Below the pieces are notes generated by a model. The model was not told where the DNA came from, did not search any database, and saw only the letters and a program-made list of their open reading frames with translations. From the NCBI GenBank assembly GCA_964369965.1, contig CAYJGF010000002.1, positions 159,340 through 223,339 of the forward strand: a stretch of 64,000 nt of DNA. Reading direction: 5' to 3'. Made by a program: the position numbers and the translations under genes. The DNA comes from CAYJBH01 sp964369965. GTDB taxonomy: Bacteria; Bacillota; Clostridia; Oscillospirales; Ruminococcaceae. Shown in pieces: positions 1 to 8,998 of this stretch (the first letter of the stretch is position 1; each line of letters starts with the position of its first letter).

Positions 1-854
1 TGGAGCACTACTGTGACCGCGTGGTGGTTCTGCGCACCAAAGAGGAGGTTGCCCTCGAACGTCTGCAAAAAAGAGGGATGTCAAGGGAACAGGCAAAAAA
101 ACGCCTTTCAACCCAGCACTCTAATGCACGACTCGTTGCGGCGGCGGACTTTGTTATAACCAACAATTCAGGTCGGGAGGAGCTGGAGCAAAAGGCACGT
201 CAACTGCTCACAAAATTAGTTTCACTCGGCAAAAAAAACTCCGCTAAACCAATCCGACGCAGACGTGTTCCACACAGGGTTAAGCGATGGTTGCCGCTGT
301 TGTTCCTCCCGTTGATTATCGTCGCTGTACTGCTGATAACCGGCCAACTCAATATTATTGAGGAGGAGGTATATCAGCTCGGCTATGAGGACCGAGTGCT
401 CGAGGTGTGTGAGATGTATGAACTTGACCCGTATATAATTTTCTCGGTGATAAAGACGGAGAGCAATTTTGTGCCGGACGCGGTGTCGAATGTAGGCGCG
501 CGCGGTCTCATGCAGATTACCGAAATAACCTTTGACTGGATTCAGACCCAAATCGACCCGGAAAAACAGTATACCTACGATGACATGTTCGACCCTGAGG
601 TCAACATACTTTTTGGCAGTTATTATATCAGCCGATGCCTTGAGCGCTATCACGGCGACCTCGACACCGCCGTTGCCTCCTATCACAGCGGTTGGGGGAC
701 GGTGGACGAGCTTTTGCAGGACGGTGAGTTCAGTGACGACGGTATGATCCTCGACGTTTTCCCCTATGAACAGATGAACCACTATGTTAATAAGATAAAC
801 GCAAACTATGAAAGTTATATAAATATTTACAAAGAAAGGGAAAATAATGTCTGA
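1..854 (+). CDS. coaE: Dephospho-CoA kinase C-terminal part fused to a membrane-anchored lytic transglycosylase (5' end outside window)
   Basis: The reading frame is already open at position 3 and continues upstream of the window, so the start is missing. The first ~65 visible residues match the C-terminal lid/helix region of dephospho-CoA kinase (last step of CoA synthesis): Arg-rich helix, SREQAKKRLSTQ, then ADFVITN. A basic linker (IRRRRVPHRVKR) leads into a single hydrophobic segment (residues ~90-108 counted from the GTG at 21), followed by an SLT domain with the catalytic-Glu motif KTESNF and the GLMQIT motif. Topology fits: kinase inside, basic anchor, muralytic domain outside. I see no start codon with an RBS between the two halves, so they appear to be one polypeptide. 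It overlaps the next gene by 8 bp. The alternative is a frameshifted pair of adjacent genes. Confidence 0.85.
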   Translation, partial: EHYCDRVVVLRTKEEVALERLQKRGMSREQAKKRLSTQHSNARLVAAADFVITNNSGREELEQKARQLLTKLVSLGKKNSAKPIRRRRVPHRVKRWLPLLFLPLIIVAVLLITGQLNIIEEEVYQLGYEDRVLEVCEMYELDPYIIFSVIKTESNFVPDAVSNVGARGLMQITEITFDWIQTQIDPEKQYTYDDMFDPEVNILFGSYYISRCLERYHGDLDTAVASYHSGWGTVDELLQDGEFSDDGMILDVFPYEQMNHYVNKINANYESYINIYKERENNV

Positions 855-2241
855 AAAAAAGGAAAATAAAGATAAAGGTCTTTTAATAGACAGGGATAGC
901 TATCGCGCTTTTGCAGAAAAAAACGAAAAAAAAATAGCAAATTTCGCCTCAAAGTATACCGATTTTTTACTAAACGGTTACACCGAGCGCATGTGTGTTG
1001 CCACCGCCCAAAAAATGCTGATCGAAAAAGATTTTTCGCAGTATATACCGGGCGATAAATTAAAAACCGGTGACAAACGATATCTAAAATCGGGTGAGAG
1101 TGGTATTATCGCCTTTATTATGGGTGATAAAGAGCCAAAGGACGGTATGCATATAATTGCCGCGCACATCGACTCGCCACGACTTGATTTAAAGCCCATT
1201 CCGCTGATTGAACAGGATGGCACCGCCTTTTTAAAAACCCACTATTACGGCGGTGTGCGCAAATATCAGTGGGGGGCAATTCCGCTCGCACTGTGTGGAA
1301 TTATCTATCGCAAGGACGGAACGTCGGTTGAGCTGAATATCGGCACAAAAGACGGCGATCCGGTATTTACCATCATGGATTTGTTGCCGCATCTCGCAGC
1401 CGAACAAAGCAAAAGGACGCTTAATGAGGGGCTAAAAGGGGAGGAGCTCAACGTCGTCGTCGGTGGTCTGCCGGATTTTGAGACGGATGAAAATGAGGCG
1501 GTCAAGCTCGCGGTGTTAAAGATTTTAAACCGCGAATACGACATAACGGAAAATGATTTTATCCGCGCCGAGCTGGAGATTGTGCCGGCATTCAAACCGA
1601 GCGATGTAGGTTTTGACCGCTCGATGGTGGGTGCTTATGGTCAGGACGACCGCTCTTGCAGTTACGCCGGTCTGCGCGCTCTACTGGAGCAAAAAACACC
1701 GGAGAAAACCGCGATGCTCGTGCTCGCCGACAAAGAGGAGATAGGCTCGGTCGGCCCTGCCGGTCTCGGTGGCGACTTTTTGAAAAACCTGCTGACCGTG
1801 CTCGCAGGTAAACCTGCTGATTATATGCTGCTGATTAAAAACAGCTTTGTATTCTCCGGCGATGTTGCGGCGGCATATGACGGGCGGTTTACGTCCGCGT
1901 TCGATAAAAATAATTCGGCATTTTTAGGTCATGGACTGGTGCTCACAAAATACACCGGTTCACGGGGCAAAGGTGGTTGCAACGATGCCAGCGCCGAGAC
2001 GATGAATTTTGCCATGAAGGTCATTGAGGACAGCGGTGCCTCCTACCAACTATCGGAGCTTGGTGCGGTGGACGCCGGCGGTGGCGGCACCGTCGCGGCT
2101 TTCCTCGGTGATATGGGGCTTGCCACCGTCGACATCGGTGTTGCGGTCGCCTCCATGCATTCGCCGTTTGAAATAATATCAAAGGCGGATTTATACGCAC
2201 TTTTTAAAGCTTATTGTGAATTTTTTGCCGTGAAACAGTGA
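847..2241 (+). CDS. apeB: M18 family aminopeptidase (aspartyl aminopeptidase type)
   Basis: A 464-residue cytosolic dinuclear-zinc aminopeptidase of family M18, which removes N-terminal (typically acidic) residues from peptides. The metal-site motifs are visible: AHIDSPR (His107, Asp109), YGQDDRSCSYAG, DKEEIGSVGPAG with the catalytic Glu pair, and a C-terminal ASMHSPFE with the last His ligand. Length is normal for the family. The ATG is preceded by AGAAAGGG at a good distance and overlaps the upstream CoaE-SLT gene by 8 bp, which suggests translational coupling. The N-terminus is Lys-rich and has no signal peptide. Confidence 0.93.
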   Translation: MSEKKENKDKGLLIDRDSYRAFAEKNEKKIANFASKYTDFLLNGYTERMCVATAQKMLIEKDFSQYIPGDKLKTGDKRYLKSGESGIIAFIMGDKEPKDGMHIIAAHIDSPRLDLKPIPLIEQDGTAFLKTHYYGGVRKYQWGAIPLALCGIIYRKDGTSVELNIGTKDGDPVFTIMDLLPHLAAEQSKRTLNEGLKGEELNVVVGGLPDFETDENEAVKLAVLKILNREYDITENDFIRAELEIVPAFKPSDVGFDRSMVGAYGQDDRSCSYAGLRALLEQKTPEKTAMLVLADKEEIGSVGPAGLGGDFLKNLLTVLAGKPADYMLLIKNSFVFSGDVAAAYDGRFTSAFDKNNSAFLGHGLVLTKYTGSRGKGGCNDASAETMNFAMKVIEDSGASYQLSELGAVDAGGGGTVAAFLGDMGLATVDIGVAVASMHSPFEIISKADLYALFKAYCEFFAVKQ

Positions 2242-2293
2242 CAAAATAAAGCCGAACAGAATACACTGATTTAAAATCAAAAATAGGTGTATT

Positions 2294-2467
2294 ATGGTTG
2301 GCATGCATATAATATTCAGCGCCGTATTCCTGTTCGGGATATGGTATATAGCGATCTTAATTGTCTCCTCGGTTGATGCGTACCGAGAGGACGCGAAAAA
2401 GCAAAGGGAGGAAAAAGACAACGAAGGTAGAGGGGACGATACAGAATATAATCTTCCAGAATGCTGA
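2294..2467 (+). CDS. Putative 57-residue single-span membrane protein overlapping the recD2 start
   Basis: I do not recognise this small frame. It starts with ATG after an AGGTG motif (spacing ~5). It encodes a hydrophobic stretch of about 20 residues (IIFSAVFLFGIWYIAILIV), then a highly charged tail rich in Lys, Glu and Asp, and ends in TGA inside the recD2 coding frame. The composition looks like a real bitopic small membrane protein. It could also act as a leader whose translation feeds the recD2 start, which lacks a good RBS of its own. No homolog can be named from sequence alone. Confidence 0.45.
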   Translation: MVGMHIIFSAVFLFGIWYIAILIVSSVDAYREDAKKQREEKDNEGRGDDTEYNLPEC

Positions 2468-4604
2468 CAACGGTTATACCATTGCGGAGATTGTACATGA
2501 CGGCAAACAGCTGACGGTGGTTGGCAGTATGCCCTTGCTTTGTGTCGGCGAACTGCTCAGCGCTGAGGGGGCGTATATCAGCCATCCCACCTACGGCAAG
2601 CAGTTCTCGGTGACGGGCTACAGCACCGAACTGCCGACCGATGCAAATGGTATTCGTCTTTATCTCGGCGGTGGTATTCTCAAAGGCATCGGCATTGTTA
2701 TTGCAAATCGAATAACCGAAAAGTTTGGCGAGCGCACCTTTGAGGTTCTTTGCACCGACCCCGACAGCCTTGCAAAGGTCAAGGGCATCAACCCCGAAAA
2801 GGCGAGGAAGATCTGCAAAGAGTTCAATCAAAAGTTTAGCCTGCGTGAGGCAATAGTCCAACTCACCGCCTACGGTTTGTCTGTTCAGGTCGCCATTTCG
2901 GCATACAATGCCTACGGCGCGTCGGTGACCGACATAATAAGGAGTAGCCCCTATCAACTGTGCAACTATCCTGTCCTGCTCGATTTTATGCTCGCCGACA
3001 AAATAGCTCGGCAGTTCGCGTTTGAGACCGACATGGAGGAGCGGATTGTGGCAGGGCTATTTCATGTTGTACGCCACAATAATAACAACGGTCACACCTG
3101 TATGCCACAACATCAGTTGCTACCGACCGTCTCAAACTTTTTAGGAGTGGAGCCACAGCGCGTCGAGGATGTTTTCGAGCGAGTTTGCTCCATTGAAAGG
3201 CTTAAATCTGTTGATGTTAACGAAAGGCGGTTTGTATTTCAACCGGATTTTTTGAGTGCCGAGAGGGAGATTGCCGCGCGGCTTTTAGGGCTTGTAGACA
3301 GAAAAGCTCCAAAAATATCCGACATCGAGAGCAGGATTTCAACGCTTGAAAATTTGAGTGGCATTACATATGAAACACTGCAAAAAAATGCAATAATTGA
3401 GGCGATGAACAACGGAGTTTTTGTTTTGACCGGCGGTCCCGGCACGGGAAAGACCACCGCGGTCAATGCAATCATCTCACTGCTTGAACAGTCGGCACAG
3501 CGCACCGCACTGGTCGCCCCGACCGGACGCGCCGCCAAGAGAATGACGGAGCTGTGCTCTCGTGAGGCGACAACAATTCACCGCCTGTTGGAGGTTAACT
3601 TTAATAATAAAGAGGAATTGACCTTTGTCCACAACGAGAAAAAACCGCTCAAGGTCGACGTAGTCGTCGTGGACGAGATGTCGATGGTGGACATCTTTTT
3701 GTTCGTGGCATTGTTGCGAGCGCTGCCAAAACATGCCCGACTGATAATTATAGGCGATAAAGATCAGTTGCCATCGGTCGGACCCGGCAATATCTTGCGC
3801 AGTATCATAATGTCGGGGAAGATACCGACCGTCTCACTTGTAGAGATTTTTCGCCAATCCGGTAGCAGTTTGATTGTGAGAAATGCCCATCGAATACTGC
3901 GCGGTGAACAGCCGACCTGCGACAATAAAACAGGGGATTACTACTTTTTAGAGCAGTCGGGGGAGCGAGCGCAGAGGACAGTTTTAGAGCTTGTCTCGGT
4001 ACGCCTGCCAAAAAGTTACGGCTATAACAGTTTGACCGATATACAGGTGCTATGTGCCACAAAAGTAGGCCCGCTCGGCACCGTCGCATTAAATATTGCA
4101 CTTCAAAACATTTTGAACCCACCTGCCGAGGAAAAGGCGCAGGTGAGTGTTGCCGATAGGGTATTTCGTGTCGGTGACAAGGTTATGCAGACGCGAAATA
4201 ACTACGACCTCACATATCAGCGCGAAGATGGGCGAGAGGGGACAGGTGTTTTCAACGGCGATATAGGATATATTAAGAGTATAGACAAGCGTCGATCGGT
4301 GGTTGAGGTCACCATGGACGACCGCGTCTATAGATACAGCACCGAGCAATTGATAGAGTTGGAACACGCCTATGCAATAACGGTGCACAAGAGTCAGGGC
4401 AGTGAGTTTACGGCAGTGATTATGCCACTTTGCGACATTCCGCGCCGACTTTGTTATCGTAATCTGCTCTATACCGGTGTGACAAGGGCACGCGAACTGC
4501 TCGTCACGGTGGGGGAGCGCTCGGTCATATCGGATATGCTGGCAGATAATAAATCGTCACTTAGATACAGTCTTATCGGGGATTTTTTAAATGAAACCGA
4601 TTAA
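2376..4604 (+). CDS. recD2: RecD2-type ATP-dependent DNA helicase (SF1B)
   Basis: About 742 residues with the RecD2 architecture: an N-terminal OB-like segment beginning KVEGTIQNIIF, helix-hairpin-helix repeats, then SF1 motor domains. Walker A is GGPGTGKTTAVNAI near residue 352, Walker B VVVDEMSMVD, motif III GDKDQLPSVGPG, and the UvrD-like C-terminal motif TVHKSQGSEF. RecD2 is a 5'-3' helicase acting in replication-fork and repair processes independently of RecBC. The frame is open from a TTG at 2361. I chose the ATG at 2376, but no strong SD precedes either, and the start lies inside the small ORF at 2294-2467, so coupling is possible. It overlaps comF by 14 bp. Confidence 0.92.
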   Translation: MRTERTRKSKGRKKTTKVEGTIQNIIFQNADNGYTIAEIVHDGKQLTVVGSMPLLCVGELLSAEGAYISHPTYGKQFSVTGYSTELPTDANGIRLYLGGGILKGIGIVIANRITEKFGERTFEVLCTDPDSLAKVKGINPEKARKICKEFNQKFSLREAIVQLTAYGLSVQVAISAYNAYGASVTDIIRSSPYQLCNYPVLLDFMLADKIARQFAFETDMEERIVAGLFHVVRHNNNNGHTCMPQHQLLPTVSNFLGVEPQRVEDVFERVCSIERLKSVDVNERRFVFQPDFLSAEREIAARLLGLVDRKAPKISDIESRISTLENLSGITYETLQKNAIIEAMNNGVFVLTGGPGTGKTTAVNAIISLLEQSAQRTALVAPTGRAAKRMTELCSREATTIHRLLEVNFNNKEELTFVHNEKKPLKVDVVVVDEMSMVDIFLFVALLRALPKHARLIIIGDKDQLPSVGPGNILRSIIMSGKIPTVSLVEIFRQSGSSLIVRNAHRILRGEQPTCDNKTGDYYFLEQSGERAQRTVLELVSVRLPKSYGYNSLTDIQVLCATKVGPLGTVALNIALQNILNPPAEEKAQVSVADRVFRVGDKVMQTRNNYDLTYQREDGREGTGVFNGDIGYIKSIDKRRSVVEVTMDDRVYRYSTEQLIELEHAYAITVHKSQGSEFTAVIMPLCDIPRRLCYRNLLYTGVTRARELLVTVGERSVISDMLADNKSSLRYSLIGDFLNETD

Positions 4605-5274
4605 TTTTATTTTAAACCTCCTCTTCCCGAAACGGTGCATGTTCTGCAACGGTGTGATGGGTTTTATTAAGGAGTGTGATCGTTGTGACCATGCCGGTCA
4701 ACGACTTGCGCGGGAGATGCTTAGAGTTGATAGCAACTATATAAAATCATTGGACGGTCTGACGAGTTTATATAGGTATGAAGGGATTATAAAGCAGTGT
4801 ATAAGCCGAATTAAGTTCGCCGACGACCGTCTGTCCGGCAATGAGATTTCAAGGCATTTTGCTGAAAATTACCCGAGCGAACTATTCCCAAATGTTGATT
4901 TTGTGATGTGTGTGCCGGACTTTAAAACCAAGGAATATGCACTGTCTCACAACCTATTGACCGAGTTGGTCAATAGGTCGAACATACCTCTTTTCAACGG
5001 TGTTATTAAAACTCGTGAAACTCAAAAACAACACGACCTCAACAAGAGTGAGAGGCTTCAAAATCTAAAAAAGGCATTTTCCTGCAACCAAAAAGAGATT
5101 ATAGTGGATAAAAATATATTGATAGTAGACGATGTGCTGACTACCGGTAGCACGGTGAATGAGATAGCCGCGTTATTAAAATGCTCCGGCGCAGTGAAAG
5201 TCTACGCCTACACATTTGCCGCAACGCCGGAAGTCAAATATTCCTCGCATGATAGAACATATATTGTTGGATAA
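4591..5274 (+). CDS. comF: ComF family protein (phosphoribosyltransferase fold)
   Basis: A 227-residue ComFC-like protein. The N-terminus carries a zinc-ribbon-like cysteine set (CMFCNG...ECDRC), followed by LTSLYRYEGIIKQCISRIKF, a signature of the family. A type I phosphoribosyltransferase PRPP loop, NILIVDDVLTTGSTVNE, lies in the C-terminal third. In naturally transformable bacteria ComF proteins assist uptake or processing of transforming DNA, and the catalytic role remains unclear. The ATG overlaps the recD2 stop by 14 bp, so the two are probably co-transcribed. The 3' end overlaps the convergent OGG gene by 41 bp, so the two C-termini share DNA on opposite strands. Confidence 0.85.
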   Translation: MKPINFILNLLFPKRCMFCNGVMGFIKECDRCDHAGQRLAREMLRVDSNYIKSLDGLTSLYRYEGIIKQCISRIKFADDRLSGNEISRHFAENYPSELFPNVDFVMCVPDFKTKEYALSHNLLTELVNRSNIPLFNGVIKTRETQKQHDLNKSERLQNLKKAFSCNQKEIIVDKNILIVDDVLTTGSTVNEIAALLKCSGAVKVYAYTFAATPEVKYSSHDRTYIVG

Positions 5275-6031
5275 CGCCGGCAAAACCGGTATAAAGATGG
5301 TGGGGGAAGTTGCCGCCGTAGTACTTTTCCACCGTTTTTAATATCCAGACATCCTCCGGAAAGGCGGCGAGACGATGGTAGGCGAACAGCCGCACACAGT
5401 TCGCGACCTTGACGCCAACACCGTGGAATTCCAACAGCGCCTGCAAAAGTGTGTCGTCGTCCAGCGTTTTAAACTGTTCCAGCTCGACCTTGCCCTCGGC
5501 GATATCCCTTGCGGCAGATAGGATATACCGCGCCCGATAGCCGACCGAGCAGCTCAAAATTTGCTCCATACTGCACCCTGCCAAATTCTCGGGGGTGGGG
5601 AATGTGAAGATGCCGTCCTCAATCTCCTCACCGCACAGTCGACACAATGCCTCGATAGAGGTTTTTATCGCAGGGATTGACTTTCGCTGTGATATTATAA
5701 AGGAGATAAGTGTCTCAAACAATGGTTGATTTAAAATTCGAATGCCAAAACTGTCTTTGACCGCCTCGGTCAAAAAGATATCATCGGTCGGAACAGCGTC
5801 GGTAAAAACGGAATAATCGCAAGAAAGGTCAAAATAATGCGACCAAAACTCGTCTAAATCCTTTTGATCACAAAAAAATAATATACTGTCCTCACCTTGT
5901 TGTTTAAGTCGCAAAATTCGGTTTTCAACAATGGTTTGATAGATCCCATCTTTAATATGGTTAAAGCGAAAGCACTGACCGCTGTTTGCAATCTGTGCAA
6001 CATTAAAATTTTTAGCTTTTATATCTACCAT
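5234..6031 (-). CDS. ogg: 8-oxoguanine DNA glycosylase, OGG1-type HhH-GPD enzyme
   Basis: This 265-residue base-excision repair enzyme should remove 8-oxoguanine and nick the AP site. The N-terminal OGG domain has the SGQCFRF motif. The HhH-GPD core shows the hairpin GVGVKVANCVRLFAYHRLAAFPEDVW, where the Lys after GVGV is the Schiff-base nucleophile and the Asp of EDVW is the catalytic acid. Residue spacing is as in OGG1-type enzymes rather than MutY, and no Fe-S cysteines follow. The start codon overlaps the stop of the upstream NimA-like gene (TAATG, 1 nt shared). It is the last gene of a four-gene minus-strand operon. Confidence 0.9.
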   Translation of the reverse strand: MVDIKAKNFNVAQIANSGQCFRFNHIKDGIYQTIVENRILRLKQQGEDSILFFCDQKDLDEFWSHYFDLSCDYSVFTDAVPTDDIFLTEAVKDSFGIRILNQPLFETLISFIISQRKSIPAIKTSIEALCRLCGEEIEDGIFTFPTPENLAGCSMEQILSCSVGYRARYILSAARDIAEGKVELEQFKTLDDDTLLQALLEFHGVGVKVANCVRLFAYHRLAAFPEDVWILKTVEKYYGGNFPHHLYTGFAGVIQQYMFYHARNI

Positions 6032-6501
6032 TACAGATGTTCCTTACAGGATATTTTTTTTATCTCTAACCTTAAAATACAGGTAATTTCCATCATTTTT
6101 TCATCAAATGACCAGTCGTTTTTGCCGGTGCATTGTCTCATAACCGACTGCATCCCCTTTGTTTTTTCCGCCTTGTCATCTACAAAATAAATATCGCCAC
6201 AACCTATTAGACTTTGAAATGCGGCGGAATAATCACACGCTTTTTCACCGGTATTCAACCTATATCCGTTATCAAGCTCAAAACCTACACGGTTGTTTTT
6301 TGCAATTATATCTAATTTTCGACCCTCTTTTGCGCAGTGAAAATAAAATACTCTGCGCTCGCCTTGTTTTTCAAATCCGAAGTTCATCGGCACGATATAC
6401 ACCTCACTGCCGTCATAAAAACCTAAGCGACAATGCTCACTTTTGTTAATAATATCGTCAATTTGATCGTCTGATATAATCTCTCTATCCTTACGTCTCA
6501 T
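6031..6501 (-). CDS. Pyridoxamine 5'-phosphate oxidase-fold flavoprotein, NimA-like
   Basis: A 156-residue split-barrel FMN-binding protein resembling the nitroimidazole-resistance (NimA) family: MRRKDREI at the start, CRLGFYDGSEVYIVPMNFGF, FYFHCAKEGRKLDII, and a mid-region Ser-rich GCGDIYFV strand. Such proteins bind flavin or heme and are often reductases of unknown natural substrate. Family membership does not prove drug resistance. It starts 3 nt after the end of the hydantoinase-like gene and overlaps the glycosylase start, so the three are translated together. Confidence 0.8.
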   Translation of the reverse strand: MRRKDREIISDDQIDDIINKSEHCRLGFYDGSEVYIVPMNFGFEKQGERRVFYFHCAKEGRKLDIIAKNNRVGFELDNGYRLNTGEKACDYSAAFQSLIGCGDIYFVDDKAEKTKGMQSVMRQCTGKNDWSFDEKMMEITCILRLEIKKISCKEHL

Positions 6502-6503
6502 CT

Positions 6504-8522
6504 CTATTCGTCCTTATCCTCAATTCTGCCGGTCGCGGTGACGGTTATCCTTGTGCCGAGTTCAATCTTCCCACCGTCTTTAGAAAAGCCTTCGTTTGTA
6601 TTGACCATATAGGTCAACGACAGTTCTCCAAGTGCACCACGTTCCCTTGCTTTAACCTCAGCACAGGAAAAGGCGAGTTTTTTTGCGTATTCAACAGCCT
6701 CGTCAAGTTCCTCAAAAACAGTTGGCTCGCTATCCACCGAGTGAATTGCGTACCCATCTAACCAGCCGTCATTATAATTTGGCGTTATGTCGATGCTGAC
6801 GGTGGCGGATATGTCGGCGATGATAGCACCGACTGCGTTCGCAACCTCGGCGTGTTGCGGTATTACACACTCTGCACCGAGTAGCTCGGCGACGGTTTTT
6901 AGGAATATATGGGTCGGTGCACCGATACCGACAAGGGTGGCAACGGTATTATAAGACAGTTCAAAAAAACTTTTCTCGCCGAGTCTTTTTGCCTTAAAAT
7001 CGGCATCTATTGCTGACATAATTTCATCCGGAACCCCATTTTTAAAGGCGGTTGGGTAACTGAAACAGAGTAGAACCCTAACAATATTGCGATACAGCTT
7101 CAAACATACCGCATCATAGACCGTGTTGCAAAAATCTTCAAGTGCTTTTTCGTTGTCGTCAAACCCGAGTTTTTGCATAAAATACCTCGCGCCGAGGGTG
7201 GAGGCGGCAACATCGTGCTGTGTAAAATCCCCTTTAATATGCATTATGTCGGTCGGGGTGAGACCGCATCGCATAATTATCCCCTCGTCCTCCAATCGGG
7301 CGCTGACCTTGCCGTAGGGGTCGGCGTTATCAACCGATAGAATGCCCTGTTCGCGCAACCGCAGGATAAGCTCTTTTTCGTTGGAATAGTAACGTTGCAG
7401 GTCGTCGGGGGTCTTAATCAACACAAAAAATTCATGTTGCGGCAGATTATTTTCAACATAATCCTGTAAGAGTTCCTCCAGCCGATTTGCAATATAGGGG
7501 TAAGATTTTGCGGCTATGCAAAGAGGCTGAACGCGCCGCGGACTGAGCAGAAGTTCACCGCCCTGTGCAATAAGTCGAGAGTCACCGCCAAGGCCAAAGG
7601 TGTCGATATATACCCCCTTAACCTGAGTTAAAAAGCTCCCTATGCGTATGGTGTCGGTCATGACCGGCTCGCCGTTTCTTACTATAGAGATGTCGGTGGT
7701 TGTGCCACCCATGTCAATTATTAGGCTGTCGGGGCGGTTGCTTAACCCACACCCTCCGACGATGCTCGCAGCGGGGCCGCTCAAAATGGTCTTTACAGGG
7801 TGTTTGAGTGCGTGTGAGGACTGCATCAGGCTGCCGTCACTGCGCACAACCATAGTTTTCAGGTTTAAATCAAGTTCGTTGACCGCATTGGTCACCGCAT
7901 CTGTAAACTCCTTGATCACCGGCAGAAGTTTGGCATTGAGTTGCGCCGTCACACCGCGTTCTAACGTGTTAAGCTCGCCGGCAAGCTCGCTCGCCATTAC
8001 AAAAGGGAGATCAAACCTCTCACGGATATGCTCTTTTGCGACCTTTTCGCAGACAGCACCGTTCTGGGTTGCATATGTTGCCGAAACGGACAGTGCTTGT
8101 GCGTCGGCGAACCAATCGTCGTGTTCGCTCAACACGACGTGCCAGTCCGGGTGGTTTATCACCGAGCCGTCAAGACTGCAATAATTCTCAAGGCAAAGAA
8201 CCTTGTCATATTCCAATCCATATTTTATGTCGGCACCAATCCACTCGAGCGAGCGCTTGTCGGAGCCTATCAATATAAGTTTAGCGCGACCCCCCTTATT
8301 TTCAACACATGCGTTTGTTGCAAGGGTGGTGGAAAGGGAGAGAATTTTTGCTTTTTTGCACAGCTCCCTTGGTAATAAGTTAAGAGAGTTTTTAATGCCT
8401 ATACTAAGATTTTCCTTAGTGGTCAACGACTTGCCTTTGGCAATGACCGCACCGGTCAAAAAATCGTATACAACCGCATCGGTGTATGTACCGCCGGTGT
8501 CTATGCCTATTCCGTAATGCAT
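6504..8522 (-). CDS. Hydantoinase/oxoprolinase family protein (HyuA-like)
   Basis: A 672-residue ASKHA-fold ATPase-type protein. Two phosphate-binding loops are visible: IGIDTGGTYTDAV at the N-terminus and LIIDMGGTTTDISIV near residue 268. Between them lies the N-terminal hydantoinase domain with LSTTLATNACVE. The family includes ATP-dependent hydantoinases, 5-oxoprolinases and acetone carboxylase subunits, so the substrate cannot be read from sequence. No HyuB-type partner subunit is present in the window, so this may be a stand-alone member. The ATG directly follows the rnhA stop with AAAGGAC as SD. The pairing with repair genes is odd for a catabolic enzyme. Confidence 0.85.
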   Translation of the reverse strand: MHYGIGIDTGGTYTDAVVYDFLTGAVIAKGKSLTTKENLSIGIKNSLNLLPRELCKKAKILSLSTTLATNACVENKGGRAKLILIGSDKRSLEWIGADIKYGLEYDKVLCLENYCSLDGSVINHPDWHVVLSEHDDWFADAQALSVSATYATQNGAVCEKVAKEHIRERFDLPFVMASELAGELNTLERGVTAQLNAKLLPVIKEFTDAVTNAVNELDLNLKTMVVRSDGSLMQSSHALKHPVKTILSGPAASIVGGCGLSNRPDSLIIDMGGTTTDISIVRNGEPVMTDTIRIGSFLTQVKGVYIDTFGLGGDSRLIAQGGELLLSPRRVQPLCIAAKSYPYIANRLEELLQDYVENNLPQHEFFVLIKTPDDLQRYYSNEKELILRLREQGILSVDNADPYGKVSARLEDEGIIMRCGLTPTDIMHIKGDFTQHDVAASTLGARYFMQKLGFDDNEKALEDFCNTVYDAVCLKLYRNIVRVLLCFSYPTAFKNGVPDEIMSAIDADFKAKRLGEKSFFELSYNTVATLVGIGAPTHIFLKTVAELLGAECVIPQHAEVANAVGAIIADISATVSIDITPNYNDGWLDGYAIHSVDSEPTVFEELDEAVEYAKKLAFSCAEVKARERGALGELSLTYMVNTNEGFSKDGGKIELGTRITVTATGRIEDKDE

Positions 8523-8975
8523 CTATTGTCCTTTATTATTTTTATATATCATACTCTGTTCCACCGCGATAGTGTCACATCGCTCATTCATGGGGTGACC
8601 GGCGTGCCCTTTAATCCAGTGGAAATTGAGCTTATGTGTCTCACAAAGTTCCAAAAGTACACTCCAAAGGTCGGAGTTAAGTGCCGGTTTACCGTCCGAC
8701 TTTTTCCACCCTTTTTTCTGCCAAGATTTTGCCCAACCTTTTTGCAGTGCATCCAAAACATATTTGGAGTCGCTATAAAGCTCCACGATGCAGGGTTCGT
8801 TAAGAGCCTGCAAGGCAGAGATAACCCCCATCATTTCCATTCTGTTGTTGGTGGTGTCCGCCGCGCCGCCTTTGACAACCTTTTCGTGCTCGTTGTATCG
8901 GATGATTGCGCAATAGCCGCCGGGACCCGGGTTGCCGCTACAAGCACCATCGGAATAGATGTTTACTGTTTTCAT
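8523..8975 (-). CDS. rnhA: Ribonuclease HI
   Basis: A 150-residue RNase H1 that cleaves the RNA strand of RNA-DNA hybrids. The DEDD active site is intact: IYSDGACSGNPGPGG (first Asp), NNRMEMMGVISAL (Glu), LYSDSKYV (Asp) and NERCDTIA (last Asp), together with the basic handle WAKSWQKKGWKKSDGKP and the His-containing WIKGHAGHP loop. Length is close to the E. coli enzyme. It is the first gene of the minus-strand operon rnhA - hydantoinase-like - NimA-like - ogg. A terminator hairpin separates it from the bactofilin gene upstream. Confidence 0.96.
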   Translation of the reverse strand: MKTVNIYSDGACSGNPGPGGYCAIIRYNEHEKVVKGGAADTTNNRMEMMGVISALQALNEPCIVELYSDSKYVLDALQKGWAKSWQKKGWKKSDGKPALNSDLWSVLLELCETHKLNFHWIKGHAGHPMNERCDTIAVEQSMIYKNNKGQ

Positions 8976-8998
8976 ACATGTCCCTTTTCAATGAATAA

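Noticed and set aside
2316..2957. A 213-codon minus-strand frame
   Set aside because: Antisense to the well-supported recD2 coding region; no RBS or recognisable domain.
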